Source: Flammeovirgaceae bacterium (lineage in GTDB: Bacteria > Bacteroidota > Bacteroidia > Cytophagales > Cyclobacteriaceae). Taken from it: a stretch of DNA of 64,000 nt. The notes below the pieces were generated by a model. It saw nothing but the letters and a program-made list of their open reading frames with translations. It searched no databases and was not told the origin of the DNA. The position numbers and the translations under genes are program-made. The stretch covers positions 2,727,225-2,791,224 of the forward strand of contig CP054185.1 in the NCBI GenBank assembly GCA_015180985.1. Direction: 5' to 3'. Positions 25,476 through 35,372 of this stretch are shown one piece after another (the first letter of the stretch is position 1; every line of letters begins with the position of its first letter).

Positions 25476-27242
25476 CTATTTTATCTTTCCGGATTTATCC
25501 ACTACGATTCGCTGCTCGCCAGCCCGCAGTATTAAATCGCCAGTATCAACTTGAAATTGTAGTTCTTCCGGAACAAAGTCCATCGGCAGGTTAATAGCCC
25601 ACGATAACCCATCGGATCGGTAAATTTTTGTAAGCGTAGCCGGGTATTTTTCTTTAACCTTCTGGCCCCACCAAATAAGCACGAAAAATATATTTTCTCC
25701 TTGATCCACAGTAAGACGTGCCCTGATACCTTCCAATCTGCGTTCTTTCAGGTTCGCTTTATCAATAGGAAACTTTACTTTGATAGTTGGTTTACGCGAG
25801 GGGGTAATGTTATAAAAGTATCCTTCGCCATTCAGTGAATCCGTAAAAACAATGCCTGCCGAGTATCGCTGTTCAATAAGCAGGGGCTTAAATTTAGATT
25901 TACGCTGAATGGTGAGCGGAATGGAATCTGAACCGGCCAGCAGCCAATTGATGGCTTCTGTCCGCTGTGCCAACTCCTCGAATTTTTTCTTCATTTCACG
26001 GTCGGCAAATTCACGTTCAGCTTTTATCCAGCTTTTAAGCAACGAAGTACTGTTGTAGGTGCTGGTAACAAAGTGCTGATAGTTCAGGGCTTCTTCATCC
26101 ACATTGCGCATCAACAACTTAACAGCCAGACTATCAACCTTTTTCAGTTGCTTAATCTCACGTTTGATCAGTTCAAGCTGCAAAAAAACATCGGCTGAAT
26201 CTTTTAATTTTCTTGAATCCACCAGGGCCGATTTATATTCCAAATCAGCCATCTTCAATGCTAAAACATCCATGGGCAATGGTTCCGGATCCAGCTTTTT
26301 GAGTTTGTCGTTCAGTAAACTTTCGGCCAACCGGGCCAAACCGCTTTGCACCGATACCGAGTCGGCCTTTAACTTATCGGAAAGTTTATTGATTTCGATG
26401 TCGTAAGTAACCAGATCAGCTTTTACCGGCTTGAGTTCATTGTCAATTATCTTAATGGCCTGTTCAGCAAACAATTTATAGTTCCAAATCAGCAGGTTGT
26501 TTTGGTAAAAATCTGTCATTTCGGCTCCATCAGTTTTGAAGTCCTTAATCTCGCGAAGATTCCATTGTTGATTATAGGGTGTTTTGCCCAGGTTGCTGAT
26601 ACTGGTTTTATAGTTTTCGAATGACTTTGAAGCTGCGTCAAACGTTGTTGAAAGTTCCTTCAACTGAGCCACTACACGGTCATCGGCCCGCAGGTAAAAT
26701 TCGCGTAAACCCGGATAGCCCTGTTGCAGGCCCACAAACAACTCGTTGCAGCGGGTATAGGCTGATTGTGTTTCCGTAAAGTAATGTTTAACCATGTTTA
26801 CCTTATCCTTCCGCTCGCGCATACCGTTAATGCGGTTTTGTAAATCGAACTGGATATGCGCCAGTTTTATTTCCATAACACCGGTGCGCAGGTCGCGCTG
26901 TGAATACATGGCATAATAATCCTTCTCCTTTTTAATTTCCTTATCGGTAATCATGGCGTTGGCCTTGTTAAATAACAGAATGGCCGAATCCATGTTGACC
27001 AGCGCCTGCTGGGTATTCTTCAGCACGTCCTCTTTAATGGCTTTTTGTTCATAAATTAAGCCCAGGTACAGGTACGCGTTTGGATTGTCGGTAGTTTCTT
27101 TAAGGTACTTTTTAAGAAAGGGTTCAGCCGCTTCGTACTGGTTGGTGCTGAGCAGAGAAAAAATATCCTTATACTTCAGTTTTTGCGGAAAGGCCACCAC
27201 CGAAGCTAAAGCAAAAAGAAGAAGATTGAAGGCTCTAATCAT
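25476..27242 (-). CDS. Secreted TPR/helical protein of unknown function
   Basis: This 588-residue protein has a signal peptide (ALASVVAFPQ) and a TPR pair near residues 24-70 (NQYEAAEPFLKKYLKE and NPNAYLYLGLIYEQKA). A long, charged helical region runs to about 450, and the C-terminal part is beta-rich (PTIKVKFPIDKANLKERRLE onward). I do not recognise a family. Export to the periplasm is inferred. It converges on the DUF7832-like gene and is divergent from the TlpA gene, whose start lies 76 bp upstream. Confidence 0.7.
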   Translation of the reverse strand: MIRAFNLLLFALASVVAFPQKLKYKDIFSLLSTNQYEAAEPFLKKYLKETTDNPNAYLYLGLIYEQKAIKEDVLKNTQQALVNMDSAILLFNKANAMITDKEIKKEKDYYAMYSQRDLRTGVMEIKLAHIQFDLQNRINGMRERKDKVNMVKHYFTETQSAYTRCNELFVGLQQGYPGLREFYLRADDRVVAQLKELSTTFDAASKSFENYKTSISNLGKTPYNQQWNLREIKDFKTDGAEMTDFYQNNLLIWNYKLFAEQAIKIIDNELKPVKADLVTYDIEINKLSDKLKADSVSVQSGLARLAESLLNDKLKKLDPEPLPMDVLALKMADLEYKSALVDSRKLKDSADVFLQLELIKREIKQLKKVDSLAVKLLMRNVDEEALNYQHFVTSTYNSTSLLKSWIKAEREFADREMKKKFEELAQRTEAINWLLAGSDSIPLTIQRKSKFKPLLIEQRYSAGIVFTDSLNGEGYFYNITPSRKPTIKVKFPIDKANLKERRLEGIRARLTVDQGENIFFVLIWWGQKVKEKYPATLTKIYRSDGLSWAINLPMDFVPEELQFQVDTGDLILRAGEQRIVVDKSGKIK

Positions 27243-27317
27243 TCGTTACTACGGGTTTTCGGTCGAAATTAAGTATTTTCCGAATATTGCATAATTTGTA
27301 CCAACAACGCGTCCAAA

Positions 27318-27929
27318 ATGAAAATTTTTAAAGCTCAATACAAAACTACAGGCCTATACCGTTTTGCCAAACCACTTTTAACGGTGTTGGTTATTATGCT
27401 TATCCTCCATTACTCTGGAATGCTTGCCGGGGTGACGGGCTTAACCAACAGCCAACCGGCCTATTCGGGCAAAAGAGAATTTAGCGAAGAAAGTACCGCA
27501 ACAACCGAACGCTTTAATTACGACTTTATGGTTAAGGATATGGATGGTAACCGGTTTAGCTTTACTGACTACAAAGGCAAGGTTGTATTCCTTAACCTGT
27601 GGGCAACCTGGTGCGGCCCCTGCCGGGCTGAGATGCCCGGTATTCAAAGCCTGTATTCAAAAATTAAAAACGAAAATGTTCGATTTGTTATGCTCTCTAT
27701 TGATGAGGACAGGCAGCAGGCAAAGGTAAAAAAGTACGTAAGCGACAAGCGGTTTACTTTTCCTGTATTTATGCCCAGCGGCCAGTTAACGCAGCAATTG
27801 TCAGTACCATCTATTCCTACCACGTTTATCATCAATAAATACGGCATAGTGGTTCAAAAAAAAATCGGAACCACCAATTTCGATACACCTAAATTCAAGA
27901 AATTTCTTGAGGACCTGGCCGCTGAATAA
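27318..27929 (+). CDS. TlpA-family thioredoxin-like protein
   Basis: This 203-residue protein has an N-terminal membrane anchor (about 16-34) and a periplasmic thioredoxin fold. The active site is WATWCGPCR, with Cys99 and Cys102. The cis-Pro motif SIPTTFIINKYG lies further on. This is the TlpA/ResA group, which reduces or isomerises disulfides in the periplasm, for example in cytochrome c maturation. No cytochrome gene is adjacent, so the client is unknown. The neighbours on both sides are on the opposite strand, so it is a single-gene unit. Confidence 0.9.
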   Translation: MKIFKAQYKTTGLYRFAKPLLTVLVIMLILHYSGMLAGVTGLTNSQPAYSGKREFSEESTATTERFNYDFMVKDMDGNRFSFTDYKGKVVFLNLWATWCGPCRAEMPGIQSLYSKIKNENVRFVMLSIDEDRQQAKVKKYVSDKRFTFPVFMPSGQLTQQLSVPSIPTTFIINKYGIVVQKKIGTTNFDTPKFKKFLEDLAAE

Positions 27930-27932
27930 AAT

Positions 27933-28697
27933 TTAAACACGCTCCCCCACCAGCCGGAGGCCGTCAAGTGTCAGGTTTGGATCAACCGCTGTAAATGTTC
28001 CGTTTAACGGTGTGATAATGGACGATAATCCGCCTGTTGCAATGGATTTTATTTCCGGATCATTGAGTTCTGTTTTGATCCGCGTAAGCATGGATTTAAC
28101 CAATCCTTCATAACCCATCAGAATACCCGCCTGAATGGCGTGCACGGTATTTTTACCGAGCACCGAGTGGGGTAGCTCCAGCGGAACATCAAAAAGCTTA
28201 GCCGTATTTTGCGAGAGCGCCCGGATAGCGGTTTTTAAACCGGGCACGATGGCCACACCTTCAATGCTGCCAGCCCCCGAAATGGTAGTGAACGTTAGTG
28301 CAGTACCAAAATCAACCACTACACAGTTGGCTTTGTACTTATCGTAAGCAGCCACTGCATTGGCTACCAGGTCGCTGCCGATTTCATAGGGATTAAGCAC
28401 TTTAATGTTCAGCTTAGGATACACGTCAGGGCCCAGCACAACCGGGTTCTTTTCAAAAAGTGTAACCGTTACGTTAATAATTTTTCCGGTAAGGTTTGGC
28501 ACTACGCTGCTCATGATGATGCGGGCCACATCGGCAGTCTGAATACCGGCTTCAGAAAAAAACTCACGGATTTTAATACCATAAAACAATTCAGGCCTAT
28601 CAGCCACGGCTGGAATACGCCATACGTGCAACCAGGAAGTACCTTTGGCAAGGCCAATGGTTACATCCGAATTGCCGATATCAATTACGAGTATCAT
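27933..28697 (-). CDS. coaX: Type III pantothenate kinase CoaX
   Basis: This 254-residue ASKHA-fold kinase phosphorylates pantothenate, the first step of coenzyme A synthesis. It has the phosphate-1 motif DIGNSDVTIG (6-15), the catalytic-Asp segment VVDFGTALTFTTI and the C-terminal ATGGLSS segment. CoaX uses a monovalent cation and is not inhibited by CoA in characterised members. The start overlaps the sirtuin stop by 4 bp, so the two are translated together from one mRNA. Confidence 0.94.
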   Translation of the reverse strand: MILVIDIGNSDVTIGLAKGTSWLHVWRIPAVADRPELFYGIKIREFFSEAGIQTADVARIIMSSVVPNLTGKIINVTVTLFEKNPVVLGPDVYPKLNIKVLNPYEIGSDLVANAVAAYDKYKANCVVVDFGTALTFTTISGAGSIEGVAIVPGLKTAIRALSQNTAKLFDVPLELPHSVLGKNTVHAIQAGILMGYEGLVKSMLTRIKTELNDPEIKSIATGGLSSIITPLNGTFTAVDPNLTLDGLRLVGERV

Positions 28698-29383
28698 GCC
28701 AGTTCGATGAGTTGTTTTTTTAATTTCTTCATTCCGCTACTGGCTTTATCGGCTATTCCGGTCAGTTTGGAAATACCGTAAACATCCGGAAGTTTTGGAT
28801 CAACAACAAATTTAGGGGTATCATAAGGAACATAATGGATGAGTCCGGCTGCCGGATAAACCACCAGCGAAGTTCCCACCACCAGAAAGACATCGGCTTG
28901 CTGAGCATACAGAATGGCCTCGTCCATACGAGGCACCAGTTCGCCAAACCAGACAATGTTGGGCCGCAACTGCGATCCTCTTTCGCATAAATCGCCAGGG
29001 TTAAGCTGCCAGCCGGTTATGGGATACACCAGGCTTTCATCGGCTGTACTGCGCGATTCAAACAGGCTTCCGTGCAGGTGAATGACACGGGTTGAACCCG
29101 CGCGTTCATGAAGGTCATCCACATTCTGCGTAACAACCGTTACATGAAAATACTCCTCAAGTTCGGCAATTACCCGATGCCCTTCGTTAGGTTCTGCTTC
29201 ACGAGCGCGCTTTCTGCGTTGATTATAAAAATCCAACACCATAGCCGGGTTACGCGCCCAGCCTTCAGGTGAGGCCACGTCTTCAACACGGTAGCCTTCC
29301 CACAAGCCACCGTTGTCGCGGAAGGTGGGTATGCCGCTTTCGGCACTGATGCCCGCCCCTGTAAGCACCACCAGTTTTTTCAT
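28694..29383 (-). CDS. cobB: Sir2-family NAD-dependent protein deacylase
   Basis: This 229-residue sirtuin has the NAD motif GAGISAESGIPTFRD (9-23), TQNVDDLHERAGS and the catalytic His in HLHG. The segment FYNQRRKRA carries the Tyr-xx-Arg pair that, in SIRT5 and CobB, favours acidic acyl groups such as succinyl. The usual four zinc cysteines are not all there: only one Cys (DLCERGSQLRP) is seen in the small domain, a pattern known in class III bacterial sirtuins. It is cotranscribed with topA upstream (2 bp) and coaX downstream (4-bp overlap). Confidence 0.9.
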   Translation of the reverse strand: MKKLVVLTGAGISAESGIPTFRDNGGLWEGYRVEDVASPEGWARNPAMVLDFYNQRRKRAREAEPNEGHRVIAELEEYFHVTVVTQNVDDLHERAGSTRVIHLHGSLFESRSTADESLVYPITGWQLNPGDLCERGSQLRPNIVWFGELVPRMDEAILYAQQADVFLVVGTSLVVYPAAGLIHYVPYDTPKFVVDPKLPDVYGISKLTGIADKASSGMKKLKKQLIELA

Positions 29384-29385
29384 GT

Positions 29386-31722
29386 TTATTCAACCGCTTT
29401 CTTCCTGCGCGTAAATCCACGGCCTTTTCTTTCGGGTGCAGCATCGGCAAGAGCTACACACTCCTCCAGAGTTAATTCCTTAGGGTTTTTATCTTTCGGG
29501 ATCTTTACATTCTTCTTCCCCGCCTTTATGTACGGACCAAACCGGCCATTCAATACCTGGATATCCGGGTTCTCATCAAATACCTTAATGGTTTTGTTGG
29601 CATCGGCTATACGCTTGTTTTGTATTAACTCAATGCACCGATCATAAGTAACGGTGTAAGGATCATCTTCTTTCGGGATGGAGACATACTTCTTATCGTG
29701 CAATACATAAGGACCGAAGCGGCCAATGCCTACAACCACAGGCTTGCCTTCAAACTCGCCCATCTGCCGGGGCATCTTCATTAACTCCAGCGCCTCTTCA
29801 AGGGTAATGCTTTCGATAAACTGCCCTGGCCGCAGGCTTGCAAATTTTGGTTTTTCACCGCCATTATCATCGGGGTTTTCGCCTATTTGCACATAGGCAC
29901 CAAACCTGCCCAGCTTGGCATACACGTTCTTACCCGTTTTCGGGTCAACACCCAACTCACGACTTTTACCTACCGATGATCGCTCAACCTGCTCGGTCTT
30001 CCGCACCTTTTTGCTGAACGGCTTGTAAAAGTTATCAATCATTTTACGCCATTCCAGCTTCCCTTCGGCAATCTCATCAAACTCCAGTTCTATCTCCGAA
30101 GTAAAGGAGTAGTCGGTAATATCGGGGAAATGTTCTACCAGAAAATCGTTTACCACCATGGCGGTGTTGGTCGGGAACAATTTATTCTTCTCAGCACCAG
30201 TAATCTCAGTCTCCTTCGTCTTGGTTACTGAGTTATTTTTCAAAATAAACACATTGTATTCCCGCTCAACGCCCTCGCGGTTCTCTTTAACAACGTACCC
30301 GCGTTTCTGAATGGTGGAAATTGTAGGTGCATACGTTGACGGCCGGCCAATACCCATTTCTTCCAGCTTTTTAACCAGGCTGGCTTCGGTATACCGTGGC
30401 GGTGTTCGCGAAAAAGCCTGCCGCGCCAGCATTTCGTTCAGGTTTAGAGTCTGTCCCATGGTAAGTGGTGGCAGTACTTTACCGTTTTCCTGCTCATCAT
30501 CCTCATCGCCCGACTCCATATATACTTTCAGAAACCCTTCAAACTTCACCACCTCGCCAGTGGCCGATAGTGTTTGCGGATTGGTGGATATTGAAATAGT
30601 GGCCGTGGTTTTTTCCAGTTCCGCATCGGCCATTTGTGAGGCGATGGCGCGTTTCCAGATTAACTCGTACAACCGGAGGGCGTTTCGGTCCATGTTGGGA
30701 TCCAACACCGAAAAATCCGTAGGCCTGATGGCTTCGTGTGCCTCCTGGGCTGAAGATGATTTGTTTTTATACTGGCGCAGTTGAACAAATTCATTTCCAT
30801 AAGCCGAAATGATTTGCTGCCGGGCCCCCTGTTGGGCTTCGTCCGAGAGGTTAACCGAGTCGGTACGCATGTAGCTGATCTTACCGGCTTCATACAACTT
30901 CTGAGCAACCACCATGGTTTGCGATACCGAAAAACCAAGTTTGCGTGCCGCTTCCTGTTGCAGGGTTGACGTTGTAAACGGAGGCGCTGGCGAACGCTTA
31001 ACGGGGCGGGTTTGTAAATCAGCAATGGTATAAACTGCCCCTTTGCATGACTCAAGAAATTCAAGCGCTTCTTTTTCCGTTTCAAAACGCTCACCTAATT
31101 CGGCCTGCAATTGCTTACCATTGCCTAAATCAAACTGGGCGGTTACCCGGTAAGCACTCTTTATTTTAAAGTCGGCTATTTCACGTTCGCGTTCCACCAC
31201 CAAACGCACAGCCACCGACTGCACCCGGCCGGCCGAAAGACCGGTTTTAATTTTCTTCCAAAGAATAGGCGATAGCTCATAGCCCACCAGCCTGTCAAGC
31301 ACCCTGCGTGCCTGTTGCGCATTAACCAGGTCGGTATCAATGCCGCGAGGATTTTCAATGGCGTTGAGAATGGCCTTTTTGGTTATCTCGGTAAAAACAA
31401 TACGCCTGGTTTTCTTATCATTCAGGTTCAGTACTTCCTTCAGGTGCCAGGATATAGCCTCTCCTTCGCGATCTTCATCGCTGGCGAGATAGACCATCTC
31501 CGCATCCTCAGAAAGTTTTTTAAGTTTATCAATAACCTCCTTTTTATCGGGGCTTATTTCATAGGTAGGCTCATATCCATTCTCCACATCAATGGCATCA
31601 CCGCCCTTGGGTAAATCGCGCACATGCCCCATGCTGGAAGCAACTTTATATTCCTTTCCCAGGTAGCTTTCTATTGTTTTTGCTTTCGCAGGAGACTCAA
31701 CAATTACAAGGTTTTTTGCCAT
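29386..31722 (-). CDS. topA: DNA topoisomerase I
   Basis: This 778-residue type IA topoisomerase relaxes negative supercoils. The N-terminal TOPRIM domain (VIVESPAKAKTIESYLG; acidic triad in SDEDREGE, 81-88) precedes the central domain. The active-site Tyr284 lies in GKISYMRTDS. The C-terminus has three copies of a glycine-rich repeat (LGRFGAYVQIG, IGRFGPYVLHD, NGRFGPYIKAG) instead of Cys4 zinc fingers, and ends in a basic tail. The gene begins a leftward operon with the sirtuin and coaX. Confidence 0.96.
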   Translation of the reverse strand: MAKNLVIVESPAKAKTIESYLGKEYKVASSMGHVRDLPKGGDAIDVENGYEPTYEISPDKKEVIDKLKKLSEDAEMVYLASDEDREGEAISWHLKEVLNLNDKKTRRIVFTEITKKAILNAIENPRGIDTDLVNAQQARRVLDRLVGYELSPILWKKIKTGLSAGRVQSVAVRLVVEREREIADFKIKSAYRVTAQFDLGNGKQLQAELGERFETEKEALEFLESCKGAVYTIADLQTRPVKRSPAPPFTTSTLQQEAARKLGFSVSQTMVVAQKLYEAGKISYMRTDSVNLSDEAQQGARQQIISAYGNEFVQLRQYKNKSSSAQEAHEAIRPTDFSVLDPNMDRNALRLYELIWKRAIASQMADAELEKTTATISISTNPQTLSATGEVVKFEGFLKVYMESGDEDDEQENGKVLPPLTMGQTLNLNEMLARQAFSRTPPRYTEASLVKKLEEMGIGRPSTYAPTISTIQKRGYVVKENREGVEREYNVFILKNNSVTKTKETEITGAEKNKLFPTNTAMVVNDFLVEHFPDITDYSFTSEIELEFDEIAEGKLEWRKMIDNFYKPFSKKVRKTEQVERSSVGKSRELGVDPKTGKNVYAKLGRFGAYVQIGENPDDNGGEKPKFASLRPGQFIESITLEEALELMKMPRQMGEFEGKPVVVGIGRFGPYVLHDKKYVSIPKEDDPYTVTYDRCIELIQNKRIADANKTIKVFDENPDIQVLNGRFGPYIKAGKKNVKIPKDKNPKELTLEECVALADAAPERKGRGFTRRKKAVE

Positions 31723-31971
31723 GCTTTGGGTTTATCAACGGTTTCAAATATCTGTAAAATTTTAAATAATCAAATTTTGATCAGTACAGCATGTACACGA
31801 ACCGGATAACTAAGTAACTGAATTACACCAAGGTTATTGCAACTTTACACACACGTTTGATAATTCTTTTTTGATGTATGTATCATCCGATTTGCTGGTA
31901 AAATCTCTGATAAAGTACTTCGCGGGCTGTGCACAGAAGATATAGTATATTCACGCAAAATTTTTGTTCGT
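31723..31971. other. Divergent intergenic region between topA and the ureohydrolase gene
   Basis: These 249 bp are AT-rich and hold the promoters of two diverging units. I see no gene, no terminator hairpin and no clear TAnnTTTG box. Confidence 0.5.
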
Positions 31972-33027
31972 ATGACGCACGATGAGTCAATACAATCCTT
32001 TAATCCGAATGCTCCCGGTCTTACGGGAAATGTATTTGGATTACCATTTACGCCAGAAAATGCGGAACTCATTATTGTACCGGTTCCATGGGAAGTAACA
32101 GTATCGTACCAAACGGGTGCGGCACAAGGGCCGGAAGCTATACTACAGGCATCGGTACAGGTTGATTTATACGACAGAAACATTGCCGATGCCTGGAAGA
32201 TTGGAATTGCCATGGTTCCGGTTAATGATGAAATTTTAAAGGAAAACATCCGCCTGCGCGAATTGGCTGCCCAGCACATCGCATCGCTTGAAGGGGGAGA
32301 CGAAACAGGCGCCAACAATCCGCTGCTCAGAAAAATCAATGAAGGGTGCGAAAACCTGAATGTATATGTAAAAGCCACCACCACAAACTACCTGAAAGAA
32401 GGCAAACTCGTTGCTTTGCTGGGAGGCGACCACAGCACACCGCTGGGTTTCATCAGGGCGCTAAGCGAACGGTACGACCGGTTCGGTATTTTGCAGATTG
32501 ATGCCCATGCCGATTTGCGAAAAGCATACGAAGGATTTATTTACTCGCATGCCTCTATCATGTACAACGCACTAAAACTTCCGTCAGTAAACCGCCTGGT
32601 ACAAGTGGGAATCCGCGATTTTTGTGAAGAAGAAATACAGGTGATGGATCGATCGATGGGGCGCATAAAAACATTTTTTGATGAAGACCTTAAAGCCCAG
32701 CAATTTGCCGGAAAAACCTGGGATGCCCTGTGCGATGAAATCATCCGTGAATTGCCTGAACTGGTGTACATCAGTTTTGATATTGACGGCCTCGACCCGA
32801 AACTTTGTCCCAACACAGGTACTCCTGTTGCCGGTGGGTTTGAGTTTCACCAGATTACCTACCTGCTAAGGAAGCTGGTTCAGTCCGGACGGAAAATCAT
32901 CGGTTTTGATTTAAACGAAGTGGCTCCGGGTAGTGACGAGTGGGATGCCAACGTAGGCGCCCGCATGCTGTACCAATTATGTAACTGGATGGCCGTCTCG
33001 CAAGGTAAAGCAAAACCTGCACGCTGA
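31972..33027 (+). CDS. Ureohydrolase (arginase/agmatinase/formimidoylglutamase family)
   Basis: This 351-residue protein has the binuclear manganese ligands of the family: GGDHS, then DAHADLR with the paired His and Asp residues, and SFDIDGLDP near the end. These enzymes hydrolyse arginine, agmatine or formimidoylglutamate to release urea or formamide. Sequence alone does not fix the substrate; Bacteroidota members are annotated as either agmatinase or formimidoylglutamase. It is monocistronic as far as can be seen, 43 bp before an AGCS transporter gene on the same strand, so amino acid uptake and breakdown may be linked. Confidence 0.88.
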   Translation: MTHDESIQSFNPNAPGLTGNVFGLPFTPENAELIIVPVPWEVTVSYQTGAAQGPEAILQASVQVDLYDRNIADAWKIGIAMVPVNDEILKENIRLRELAAQHIASLEGGDETGANNPLLRKINEGCENLNVYVKATTTNYLKEGKLVALLGGDHSTPLGFIRALSERYDRFGILQIDAHADLRKAYEGFIYSHASIMYNALKLPSVNRLVQVGIRDFCEEEIQVMDRSMGRIKTFFDEDLKAQQFAGKTWDALCDEIIRELPELVYISFDIDGLDPKLCPNTGTPVAGGFEFHQITYLLRKLVQSGRKIIGFDLNEVAPGSDEWDANVGARMLYQLCNWMAVSQGKAKPAR

Positions 33028-33070
33028 TGCTAACGGGTAATTTCCTATTTTGCTGCCTTAACACCTCTTC

Positions 33071-34453
33071 ATGAGCCAACTTATTCAAACCATTGCCAAC
33101 GGCATCTGGACGCCCGTACTCTTCCTGTTAATACTTGGCGGCCTGTTCTTCTTTTTCTACTCACGGTTTATTCAGTATAAATATTTTTTTCATGCCATCG
33201 CCATTTTACGCGGCAAGTACGACAACCCGAACGATCCGGGTTACATTAATGCCTACCAGGCATTATCCACTGCCCTGGCTTCAACAGTTGGCATGGGCAA
33301 TATTGCCGGAGTAGCCTTTGCCATTAGTATTGGCGGGCCGGGCGCGTTGTTCTGGATGTGGGTAGCCGCATTTGTAGGTATGTCATCTAACTTTTTTACC
33401 AGCACACTTTCGGTTATGTACCGTGGTAAAGATTCGGAGGGTAATATTCAGGGCGGCCCGATGTATGTTATCCGCGAAGCACTGGGAAAAAACTGGTATC
33501 CGCTTGCCGTAATTTTCAGTGTGTGCTGTTTAATCGGATGTTTACCCATCTTTCAGGCTAACCAGCTTACGCAGGCTATTATTGATATCGGATTTCCTGC
33601 AGTTTCGTTCGGTGAATTTGTTATCGGTGACTTTGCAGTTAACAATTTTAAATTACTGATTGGTGTGGTGCTGACAGTTTTTGCCGGTATTGTTATTCTG
33701 GGCGGCATTCAGCGCATTGGTAACTGGGCCGGTAAAATGGTGCCGCTGATGATTGTGCTGTACTTTCTTTCGGTACTAGCAATTTTGCTGCTCAATATTG
33801 AGGTCGTTCCCAAATACCTCTGGATGATCTTTACCGATGCCTTTTCAGCCGAATACTATAAAGGACCGCTGTTTGGTGGTGTTGTTGGCGGACTCATTCA
33901 AACCGGAGTGCGCAGGGCATCGTTTTCAAATGAAGCCGGGATTGGTACAGCACCCATGGCGCTGGGTGCATCACGCAGTACGGAGCCCATCCGCGAAGGA
34001 CTCGTATCCATGCTGAGCCCGGCCATCGATACGCTGCTGGTTTGCACGCTTACGGCACTTGCCATACTTGTAACCGGTGTATGGCAGTCGAGCGACTCAA
34101 ACGGAGTAACGCTAACGGCTACCGCGTTTCAAAACGCCTTGCCCGGCTTTGGTAAATACCTGTTGCTGTTGTGCTGCTTCTTTTTTGCGGTTACTTCGCT
34201 GTTCTCGTACAGCTATTATGGCAGCAAGGCCATGTCGTTTCTTGTTGGCGTTAAAAATGGAGAGCTGTATAACTATTTTTACCTGGCCACTATTATTTTC
34301 GGAGCTGTGGTTTCCATGGAAACCATCATCAATATTATTGATATCGCCTACGCCATCATGGCGTTTCCTACCATGATCTCGGGGTTTATACTGGCACCTA
34401 AGGTTATGGAAGAAGCAAAACGGTATTTTGCCCGCTTAAAATCAACCACCTAA
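33071..34453 (+). CDS. Alanine/glycine:cation symporter (AGCS family)
   Basis: This 460-residue protein has about eleven membrane helices and the AGCS motifs: ASTVGMGNIAG near residue 73 and SNEAGIGTAPMA in the second half. Family members import alanine or glycine with sodium or protons. Length and topology are normal. It may be cotranscribed with the ureohydrolase gene upstream (43 bp). A hairpin after the stop separates it from the converging lipoprotein gene. Confidence 0.93.
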   Translation: MSQLIQTIANGIWTPVLFLLILGGLFFFFYSRFIQYKYFFHAIAILRGKYDNPNDPGYINAYQALSTALASTVGMGNIAGVAFAISIGGPGALFWMWVAAFVGMSSNFFTSTLSVMYRGKDSEGNIQGGPMYVIREALGKNWYPLAVIFSVCCLIGCLPIFQANQLTQAIIDIGFPAVSFGEFVIGDFAVNNFKLLIGVVLTVFAGIVILGGIQRIGNWAGKMVPLMIVLYFLSVLAILLLNIEVVPKYLWMIFTDAFSAEYYKGPLFGGVVGGLIQTGVRRASFSNEAGIGTAPMALGASRSTEPIREGLVSMLSPAIDTLLVCTLTALAILVTGVWQSSDSNGVTLTATAFQNALPGFGKYLLLLCCFFFAVTSLFSYSYYGSKAMSFLVGVKNGELYNYFYLATIIFGAVVSMETIINIIDIAYAIMAFPTMISGFILAPKVMEEAKRYFARLKSTT

Positions 34454-34459
34454 AAACAA

Positions 34460-34487
34460 AAAGGGCTGTTTGCAAAAACAACCCTTT
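34460..34487. terminator. Bidirectional terminator-like hairpin
   Basis: The stem AAAGGGCTGTTT (34460-34471) pairs with AAACAACCCTTT (34476-34487) with one mismatch and a 4-nt loop. It lies between two converging genes and could serve both. Confidence 0.65.
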
Positions 34488-34508
34488 CTGTATCAGGTAG
34501 TACCTTAA

Positions 34509-35234
34509 TCAGTAGGTGCGCTTTGCACTCCATGTACCACTGCCCTCGCCTTGCGCCCAGGTACCGCTCATCGAGTTACCGCTTATCGTTCCGGTAAATT
34601 CCATATCGCCTGTACCATCGCCATCTATGTCGCAATCGCAACCCAAGGTATTGCCATTCAGTTCGCCGTCCAGTTCAGCCTCATCATCAGATGAGCCACC
34701 GTCAGGACGTGCCAGGGCTGCCCATTCATCATCAACAATTAAAAAATTGATAATACCCGAGTCGGAGCCGGAAAATGTTCCTTCAAAACACCGCACCAGG
34801 GCGTTGGATTTCTCCTTAACAAGAATGAAGGATACATCGGGATGGCCCGGGATTTCTACGCCAAAAAACCCGAATTCGGTACCCGTGGTATTGGTATAAA
34901 ATCCAACGGTAGCAAGGCCACCGGTTACTGCCCCGGTGAAGTATCCCTGAAACCCAACATCCGGATTGTATGTCTGCTCAGTTTCCAGATCATAGGATTC
35001 ACCATCCAGATTTAAGGTTAAGGAGATTACGCCATCGCCAAGGTTATCAAGGTTAACTTTAATAAAGCCGGATGAGCCGATAAATACACCTTTGTAAACT
35101 CCTTTGCCGCTGGCATCGTTTTCAGAGCGTGCTTCCGGAGTAGTTACGAAAGAAGGCCCGGAATCATCATCACCACAGCCTGTGTAAACAAGCAGGGATA
35201 AAAGCAAAAATAACGATGAAATTTTTGTTCGCAT
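34509..35234 (-). CDS. Hypothetical secreted lipoprotein
   Basis: The ATG at 35234 gives a 241-residue lipoprotein with the lipobox YTGC (Cys20), followed by an Asp-rich linker (GDDDSGPS). An upstream ATG at 35258 would add a poor extension. The mature part is rich in Gly, Asp and Ser and strand-forming residues and ends with repeated GTWAQGEGSGTWSAKR-type segments. No family is recognised. It converges on the AGCS transporter gene. Confidence 0.75.
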   Translation of the reverse strand: MRTKISSLFLLLSLLVYTGCGDDDSGPSFVTTPEARSENDASGKGVYKGVFIGSSGFIKVNLDNLGDGVISLTLNLDGESYDLETEQTYNPDVGFQGYFTGAVTGGLATVGFYTNTTGTEFGFFGVEIPGHPDVSFILVKEKSNALVRCFEGTFSGSDSGIINFLIVDDEWAALARPDGGSSDDEAELDGELNGNTLGCDCDIDGDGTGDMEFTGTISGNSMSGTWAQGEGSGTWSAKRTY

Positions 35235-35372
35235 AAGGTTTAAAATTTGGTTTAACATTTATGGCCGTCCATCCTGCCATTTGCTGAAAAGTAACCCCGT
35301 AAGCGGCTGCTCATCGGACATCCACGGAAAAAAATCCTGTAAATCAGGGCTTAAGAAGTAACCGGGGTTGGA

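Noticed and set aside
31845-32384. Long open frame on the minus strand
   Set aside because: It lies antisense to the ureohydrolase gene and has no recognisable content; the forward gene has clear metal-binding motifs.
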